Shown here piece after piece: positions 1-8,200 of a DNA stretch of 20,871 nt. Both the position numbers and the translations under genes were made by a program. Every line of letters begins with the position of its first letter. Within the stretch, counting starts at the first letter, position 1. The notes beneath the pieces are model-generated. The model was not told the DNA's origin. It saw only the letters and a program-made list of their open reading frames with translations, and searched no databases. The DNA comes from Nemertoderma westbladi (Eukaryota > Xenacoelomorpha > Nemertodermatida > Nemertodermatidae). Location: the NCBI GenBank assembly GCA_032718475.1, contig JAUCBJ010003912.1, positions 1-20,871 of the forward strand, read 5' to 3'.

Positions 1-633
1 TACGGTACGGTACGGTACGGTACGGTACGGTACGGTACGGTACGGTACGGTACGGTACGGTACGGTACGGTACGGTACGGTACGGTACGGTACGGTACGG
101 TACGGTACGGTACGGTACGGTACGGTACGGTACGGTACGGTACGGTACGGTACGGTACGGTACGGTACGGTACGGTACGGTACGGTACGGTACGGTACGG
201 TACGGTACGGTACGGTACGGTACGGTACGGTACGGTACGGTACGGTACGGTACGGTACGGTACGGTACGGTACGGTACGGTACGGTACGGTACGGTACGG
301 TACGGTACGGTACGGTACGGTACGGTACGGTACGGTACGGTACGGTACGGTACGGTACGGTACGGTACGGTACGGTACGGTACGGTACGGTACGGTACGG
401 TACGGTACGGTACGGTACGGTACGGTACGGTACGGTACGGTACGGTACGGTACGGTACGGTACGGTACGGTACGGTACGGTACGGTACGGTACGGTACGG
501 TACGGTACGGTACGGTACGGTACGGTACGGTACGGTACGGTACGGTACGGTACGGTACGGTACGGTACGGTACGGTACGGTACGGTACGGTACGGTACGG
601 TACGGTACTGTACGGTACGGTACGGTACGGTAC
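1..633. repeat. (TACGG)n pentanucleotide satellite, about 126 copies
   Basis: The first 633 bases are a head-to-tail array of the 5-mer TACGG (CCGTA on the other strand). It is perfect for more than 600 bases, with one visible substitution (TACTG at 606-610) close to the right edge. It runs off the left end of the window, so its true length is unknown. Each unit carries a CpG and a GTAC palindrome, and the tract is 60% GC, in sharp contrast to the AT-rich DNA after it. All six reading frames are open through the array simply because no stop occurs in the 15-base supercycle. I see no sign that it is translated. Confidence 0.97.
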
Positions 634-1998
634 CTACTGCTGTATTGCACATTATTTACTGCTATTTACTGTTTGTTATTAATTGTATCAGTTGTTTACA
701 TATTGTTATTTGGAGAATAACGATAAACGATCAGAAACCCCGATCTTCTTGATACACTAAGGTTAGAGAGACCGGTTACATATAGCAATTGCGACTTATA
801 TTATCGTGGTTTGTAGTGAATTGAATGCTATTTTATAGGCCCTACAAATGTCGGTTGCTATTCTCTTTATATATGATTAAAATCAGTGACTATCGGCAAT
901 TCAGTGTGCAGCGGTGTGCAATAGTCTGTATGTGCTTGTCCGCGTAACAAAGCATCTCCTAAAGAATGCGCCTTATGTGTAACTTATAATCCATTCCGTT
1001 GTGTTTAGTGTAAGCCATAGCTCTGTTTATATAGATAGAGCGCCACGTCCTAAAGGAACTGCTAATATTTCCCGAAAGTGAATGATATTTGTCAGGAATT
1101 ATATTAACGATCAATCGAATAGTACGGTAGGCCTGCACCGCAATCAAATTAAAGCATCCGAATCCAGTCTCCCGGGTATATCCAGCGGGTGAATGGTCGC
1201 GCATAGACTGGCTTCGGCTAATGTTGGATTTATTTGTGTCAAATACTTGTCATAGGCTAAAGTCGATTTATAACCTAGAAGACATATAGAATTGGCGGGT
1301 TAAACTGCCAAAGGTCTTAAAAGCGCGAACACTACCTAAAATAATGCCTCGCGTTTATAGCAAGCCAGAGAATAACAAGTCGGTTGTTTACGCTGCTACT
1401 CAACTGAGAAGTGTAGTGTTCGCCTAAGTCTTAATTTGTAATATTAATAATAATAATAATACTGTAATATTAATATTATAAAAAAGACGTCATAATAACG
1501 TCTTAATTTTTCTAATGTACCACTGATAGTATAATAATAATTACCCACTACGCTAATGGCAACCGCATGAATCAATGCTGCATATGGTCTGGGAGGTAGC
1601 AGATCTTATTTGTCAGAGTTTCGTAAATCCACAACATTCTAGAACACATTATGTATCCCATGAGTAGGGGGAAAATAAAAGTATGAATATACAATATCTC
1701 TATTACGCAGTTACATATCCACAAAGGAAATATTCCAGAAAGTGGGGTAATTATTAATAGAAAGATTGCCTCTAATGTACATACAAGTATGAGGATGAAT
1801 TTAAACTCCCATCCTGGGTAAAATATACAACAAAATAGCAATAAGATTCAGTATTTTTAATAAATAAACCATTACACTCAATCACTCTAACTTCTGTCAT
1901 CACAATTACCGTTAACAACAATTAATTGTGTCTTTTTTCATTTATTTTCTTTACCTCATTTGCATAAACACTGTGTAGACCAACTCCATCTTTCTTAG
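634..1998. other. Non-coding stretch between satellite and first visible lectin exon
   Basis: No gene is recognisable here on either strand. The stretch is AT-rich. It could be the 5' flank of the lectin gene or an intron upstream of exon B of unit 0. I looked for a copy of exon A (VEVE...NLA-x-x-KPTGQ) and for a signal-peptide exon and found neither. Homology to the repeat unit begins abruptly at the splice acceptor just before 1999: the bases upstream do not resemble the A-B introns of the other units. It contains a short TAA microsatellite near 1440-1462 and a small hairpin at 1484-1504. Minus-strand open frames at 959-1204, 1572-1841 and 1922-2137 look like chance frames in AT-rich DNA, and the last is antisense to exon B. 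Confidence 0.6.
1484..1504. repeat. Small inverted repeat AAGACGT / ACGTCTT
   Basis: AAGACGT at 1484-1490 is mirrored perfectly by ACGTCTT at 1498-1504 with a 7-base loop. The flanking A-rich and T-rich bases extend the pairing imperfectly. It also includes a GACGTCAT core that resembles a CREB/ATF half-palindrome, but a chance origin is likely and no function is claimed. Confidence 0.4.
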
Positions 1999-2208
1999 GA
2001 TTCCCTTGGCCACCCTGAAGGTGCATCAAGTCATGCAGTAGATGGAAAGAGGAGCCAGCAATATAATGATAAATCGTGTACACACACCGATAATATAGCA
2101 CCAGGATGGTGGTTGGTGGACTTGTCAGAAGGTTCACAACAATCCGTTGGTATGGTTACGATCTACAATCGTCAGGACTGCTGTCAGGATAGGATTATTG
2201 GAGCCCAG
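1999..2208 (+). CDS. F-type lectin unit 0, exon B
   Basis: This 70-codon exon begins after a TTTCTTAG acceptor and ends CAG before GTAATTT. It carries DSLGHPEGASS, SCTHTDN, the W-rich strand and NRQDCCQDR, so the sugar-site residues are intact. It differs from the other copies in two places near the site: YN instead of YH just before DKSC, and GWWLVD instead of GWWWVD. No matching exon A is found upstream in the window, so this domain's N-terminal strand must come from an unseen exon or may be missing. Confidence 0.88.
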
Positions 2209-5200
2209 GTAATTTGGAATTTGTATTAATAGTGCCATATAAAAAATATGCTGAAACGGTAGTGTAGTGTAAACATTTTTTGGACACAAAGGTCGTTATG
2301 TAAAGATTAGTATCTGAAAAATGTTGGAAAGAAAGGCACAATTAGCAATCTACTTTGAAAGATTGTCAAGATTTAAAAGCAATATTGTAAGGTTTGGAAG
2401 AATGACATACATTTGATGTAAGGGGCTGCAGAGATAGTCGAGTAATTTTTTAAATCTATTATTCAAGGTCTACCTTACCAATGATGTATCAGACAGCTAT
2501 CTTCGTGGAATCCAATCATCTGGAGCATATCGTTGTGGAGAAATAGCTGCAGGAGATAGTGTCATCCGAATTGATTGCAACAGCAACTCCGGTCGTTATC
2601 TGGTTGTCTTCCAACCAAGGGGTGAACCTCTAACACTGTGTGAGGTAATGATAAATTTAAGGTTCTCTATAAAGATGTTGAGTTGGTACTCATAATAAAA
2701 CCGAAATACCTATTAATGTTTATGTTAATAATGCAAATATGAATAGGATATCATTCTCTGTATATTTTATATTTTCTATTTTCCTTTTATTAGATTAATT
2801 GTAAATGGTAAAGCAATACAGTAGTGCAAAGAAATTAAAATAATATATTATATTATATTATATATTAAATATACACAATAAGTATCAACCAAATAGTGCA
2901 ACAGATTTCGATAGAAATCGATTCTGCTTCCAACAAATATCGTCATATCAATTAATATTATGTACCTTTTGTTGAACTCCCGTTCCCAATTATAGCTCTA
3001 TTCCAGAATAGCACATTGGCATTATCTGTAGAAAGTAACCCAAAGGTTGTAAGTTTGCATCCTGGGGATCATTTTGGCACTATGGAGGATCATTGAGGAA
3101 AGACAGGCATAAGTCATCATGTTTTAAGACTTCTTTAACGCAGTTTACCCTGTCCCCCACAAATGTACGTTTAAGATCCTTCTGGCCAAGGGGATACTGG
3201 ATGAGATAATTGTTGCAATCAAATATCTGTATGGTGGTTGTGCATTTCTCTACATAAAAAAGGAGACACCATGTGTAGTAATTATATATAACCGTTACCC
3301 ATTCATTGTGCCTTCAGTTGGTTTATGCAGTGTAGAAGTCGAACGGTTTTCAACCGTCATCGTCAACACCAACCGCTTTGTACTTGTGCTGTATTACCAG
3401 TATCTATACTTATCAGAGATTAACAACATTAACATCAAAACTCTGTTATTACATCGGCCTTTGGCCTTTCAGTTCTCCAGCCACAGTAAGCGGACGCGGG
3501 GACACGTATCAAGAAAATAAATTGAATTGAAATTGAAATTGAAATCAAACCAAGACAAAACCTGGTCGGGATTCCCTCACCAACTCGGGGATCCCGTCAC
3601 AAGCTATCACCATCCCTCCATTTTCACATCATCTGATTCAATTATTTAATTCTGATTATCATATCTGACAATGCATGGTGTGGTGACTATGAATTAAAGT
3701 GGTAAATGTCGTTGTTAAATTCCTGATGTAGTGACTGCTCCAAACATGTTATGGTTAAATTATGCAGTGACTTTTGACTACATTTATTGCAGCACAGTTT
3801 AGTCCAGGCGAAACTGGATAGTTCTAATGGTATACCGATGCTGAATAAGATTCCAAAAGTTATTAACAGCTTGCCTACCCACTATCATTTTCACATGCAG
3901 TCAGCAGGGCCTTAGTACGTTTTTAATGTTACCTTAAATATATATTAGGAGTTAATATAGGTATATAATAAACCTTCAATTAACCCTATTTGATGTCCAT
4001 ATTGATTCACAACTCCATGAATTTAATAATTTTCGGTGTCTTACCTTTCTTCGTTATGATAACGCCTGGAATATTATTGTATAACATATTTTAGCGCATG
4101 ATTAACTGATATTTTGGTATAATATTTTGCTTTGACTTGTTTGTGCTGTCTGTATTTCTATTTTTAGGACACTTAACTATGGATAAAATGTTAAAAATAT
4201 ATATTTTACTTTACCAGTAAATTAATGTGTGTGTTAACAATCAGTAAAAAACATAGGAAGCCACTATAAATATTAAGGTGTGTAAATATGCCTCTAAGTT
4301 ATACAATGTCTTAAATTTAGGTAGAGGTTGAACACGGACAAGCCAAGAATCTTGCACTCCATAAACCCACTGGACAGGTCAGTTATTTTAATGTTTTTTT
4401 TCAATTTTAATATTTATTTTGCAAGTTATGTTGTACTGATATGCCTGCCTATGATGTATAGCTTTATCTCACACAACAGTCTAATTTGTATCATTTAATT
4501 TTAAATGGTACTCTTTTTGAATTTTATAGATGGTAGTAGTGCCTCTTTATTATATTAGTAACATCAACATAATGGAAAAATATATAGAGTTGAATATTGG
4601 ACAACATGCCTATGTCTAAACCATTGCATATTCTTCCAAATTATAGTATATTAAATCCTTTTACCTCAAACAGATGGAATTATGTATAAATAATGATGTT
4701 ACTGCAAAAAATACGAACTATTTTTTTTTCAGGATAACCTTGGCCACCCTGATGGTGCTTCAAGTCATGCGGTAGATGGAAAGAGGAGCCAGCAATATCA
4801 TGATAAATCATGTACACACACTGATAATATAGCACCCGGATGGTGGTGGGTGGACTTGTCAGAAGGTTCACAACAATCCGTTGGTATGGTTACGATCTAC
4901 AATCGCCAGGACTGCTGTCAGGATAGAATTATTGGTGCCCAGGTAATTTGGAATTCCCATTGATATAGTGGTGTGTAGAAAATATGCTGCAAAGGTGTAC
5001 TTTGTACATTGACAACATATGAAACTACTACTACTACTACTACTAGGATCGGCATGCTGCATTGCAGCTGCATTTTTAAGAATGCTGTGCCGGCTTATCG
5101 ACAAAATTGCACCGCCACAACTCCCTATCACCCATGACATTTGCTAGATCATCCGCATCTTCAAGCCAGTGTCCTTTAAGATGCGTCTCAAGAAAGTCAT

Positions 5201-8200
5201 GGGCTGTCCACCATGCTTATTCACTCCATGAGGCTGCCAAATTACAAGATTATGCACTGGTTGGTCCTCACGGCGAAAGCGATGTCCTGCAAAGCGGAGG
5301 CGATTTTGTTCTAGTGTCAAGCTTGGGGGAACCAATGAGACACCTCCAATGTTATATAGTGTCTGGTTGGAGATGTGTGCATTGTACTTGGCACAATGAA
5401 CCCGGCGTAGCATTCTTGTGAATGTGCCATCTAGAGATTTGGTGTCCTCAGCAGTTAGAGCCCAGCATGGACTCCCATAGAGGACTACTGGAACTACTGC
5501 TGCTCTAAATAATCGGACCTTAAGTTTCCGAATAATTCTCGGCGACTTCCAAATCCTGGAAAGGCTATTCAAGGCTGCCCAGCCCATGCCTTTCCCTTAT
5601 GTATTCGAAGGTCCTCACCTGACTTCCGGATCCATGATCCCAGGTAGCAGAAGTCGTCCACATGCTCAAGCATACCATCTTTTGAGCTTATGCTCATCCA
5701 AACAGAGACTTGCTGAGGACTTTCAAAGTTAACTGTCAAAATTTTGGTCTTTCTGGAGTTAATAAAAAGACCAACACTAGAAGCAGCATGTTCTAATGAG
5801 CTGAGGAGCCGTTGGGCTCCATCTAGTGATTCTGAGAGTACTCATAAGTCATCAGCAAAGTCTAGATCAGTTATGTACTTGGCAGGATTTCCTCGACTTC
5901 TGGAGCCAGTAGGTGGAGTATTCATCCATCACCCCATCATCATTATGATGATCTAAGGACATGCGTAGAACATAGTTAACCACAATTATGACCAAGAATG
6001 GTGCAAGTGTGTCTCCCTGGAGGACGCCCCATAACACTTCAAATGGTTCTGTGTCACCGTCAACAGTAGACACAAATGTTGTCGAACCATCATATACTGA
6101 TCTGATTGCTGCAATAATTTCATCAGGAATCCCATATAATGAAAGTATGCTGAACATACGTGAGCGAGAGACTGAATCAAAGGCCTTGAAGAAATCAACA
6201 AAGATAACAGCCAGATGCCTGTCTTTCTTTTTTTGATAACTCTTCAATTATCCTTCTAAGTGCTAAAATGGGCTCCTTGGTCCCACGATCTTTACGGAAC
6301 CCATTCTGATTTTCACGGAGCAGTCTCTCAATGATTTCTCTCCTGATGCGATTTAATAGAATTCTATTGTATAGCTTTGCAGCAATCGAGATCAATGAGA
6401 TTCCCCGAAAAGAACCACAGAGTGTTAGGTTGCCCTTCTTGGGAACTGGCACCAACTTATTTGTTTTTATTTCTTGTGGGACTCTTGTTGTATGGTGCAT
6501 GTCTACTATGATGGGATAGATGAACTTTAAACACTCAGGTATTTTAAAGACCTCAGGGGGAACACCATCTACTCCACTGGCACGATTGGTCTTAATGCTC
6601 TTTGCAGCAGCCTTCACTTCTGCAAAGGAGATATCGCCAATAGGAATATCTGGGAGTACAACAGACTCAGACACTTTTACTTCTATAAAGTTATCAGGAA
6701 ATACCCAGGCATTATTGAGGAGCTTTTCAAAGTGGGCCTTCCAACCATTGAGGCGATCGGCTGGTGATTCAGCCTTAACCTTGGTGGTTGGTTGGATTTT
6801 CCGCCCAGTAAGCAAGTTGATCGATTTCCATGCCTGGGATGATTGTCTGCTGTCGTCAGCATCATTGATGGCATCAACCTGTTGGTTTATTAGCTCCTGT
6901 AGATTAACAGAGTACTGCCTGTTCAGGAACCTAGATGCAGCCTTAACTGCATTCTTGGCCGCTGTAGTCTGTTTGAGTCGGGACTCTTTCTGTGCCTTAT
7001 ATAGGTAATTTCGGCACTTCTGGATTTTGTTGTCAGTCCAGGGGTCCCTTTTCCTGTTTCGAGGGTATACAGGAACTGTTTCTGCAGCTGCTAACTTAAC
7101 TGCTTCTGTGAAGGCAGTATAGCCCTCGCAGTGATCTGCCGCCTCAGAGGCAAGAACCTCATACCTGTTGCTCAGCTGTAGTGTGAAGCTGGATCTCACA
7201 CTTGGCTGTTGCAACAGAGAGGACCAGTCATGCTGCGGCAAGGCAGATTTCGTGGTTCTGCTAGCATGCAGACTAAGTCTTACCTTGGCCACAATAAGGC
7301 GGTGATCACTGGAGAAGGGTCGAAGTGTAAATGCATTACAGTCTTGTATAGAGCTCCTGTACTTCCTACGAAACAGAATAGGGTCTATCTGGGACTTGTG
7401 ACCACTGAGTCAACTATGAGTCCATAGCTTTCCAGTTCGCTTCTTGAACTGGGTTCCAGCCGAAAACAATCCATTTCCAGAGATAAAATCCTGAAGATGG
7501 ACGGAATTTCGGTTGACACTATTGCTATAGACCCAGGGCGATGTAGGTGATTGATGCAGACTTGCATTAAAGTCTCCCAGGAATGTTAAGAATGCATGCT
7601 GATCCACTCCATCAGTAGCTGCATGTAGATTGTGGTAGAAATTTTCCACCTCCTCTACAGGGTTGGAGAGTAGCACACAATCAGAACCACCTTAGGAAAC
7701 TTCTTAGCCAGTCTTCCAGAACATGAGAAGTGGCAACGGATGATGCGGTTAGCTGCGGATGACGCGGATGCTGCATGTGCAGTTGGATTCATCAATAGAC
7801 CAATACTACCATTGCCACTATCATCTGCTGACGCCAGGGCGAGTCGCCAACCGCCCCCCATGTCCTTAATCAGAACCTCATCAGTCTGTCCAGTCTGCAT
7901 TCGGTGCTCTTGAACACCCGATTGTGTCCGGTAATTCCACTGGCCTCTAGTGGCATTACTAATGTAATCCATAGTGGTGGGTTGGGGGGTGCTTTTTTCC
8001 CGACTCAGCTCTCGAGGCAAATACCACACCCTGGTTTGCCATTCCACAGGGTGGGTGTCGCAGTGGAGTCAGATATGAGGCCCATCACCCATATCTACAC
8101 TATCGCACATGACCCACCATTGGCTGTGCAGCTCATCTGCTGGGTCATGCCCTGTACCCCTGCTGCCAGGTGCAGGTCACAGTGAAGTGCACTCAGAGTG

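Larger units (their letters stand above)
2645..4320 (+). other. Intron C-A between units 0 and 1
   Basis: This 1,676-base intron starts like the C-A introns of units 2-5: AT microsatellite near 2840-2870, then the start of the LINE relic at 3065. It diverges at about 3272, where a foreign block of about 340 bases replaces about 620 bases of the other copies. Homology resumes at about 3613 (ATCCCTCCATTTTC) and continues to the AAATTTAG acceptor. No host exon is seen in it. Confidence 0.7.

Noticed and set aside
1-633. Satellite as a telomere
   Set aside because: At a left contig end a telomere should read C-rich on the plus strand. Here the G-richer strand runs 5' to 3' toward the interior, and TACGG is not a telomere motif I know.
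1-633. Satellite as a pentapeptide-repeat coding region (YGTVR or PYRTV)
   Set aside because: All six frames are open only because the 5-mer lacks stops. There is no start codon, splice context or codon variation.
1572-1841. Hydrophobic 89-residue minus-strand frame as a membrane protein
   Set aside because: It is a single short frame in AT-rich DNA, where hydrophobic codons arise by chance. No splice, family or context support was found.
3308-3520. 70-residue plus-strand frame as a gene
   Set aside because: It lies inside a retroposon-like block ending in an ATTGAA tail and has no recognisable domain.
3300-3546. tRNA-derived SINE head
   Set aside because: I looked for A-box and B-box promoter words and a cloverleaf and found none convincing. 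Only the 3' tail is distinctive.
5107-5421. Plus-strand frames at 5107-5421, 5744-5956, 5988-6236, 6520-7008, 7209-7427 and 7904-8185
   Set aside because: They are antisense to the LINE coding region, whose minus-strand frames carry the real motifs.
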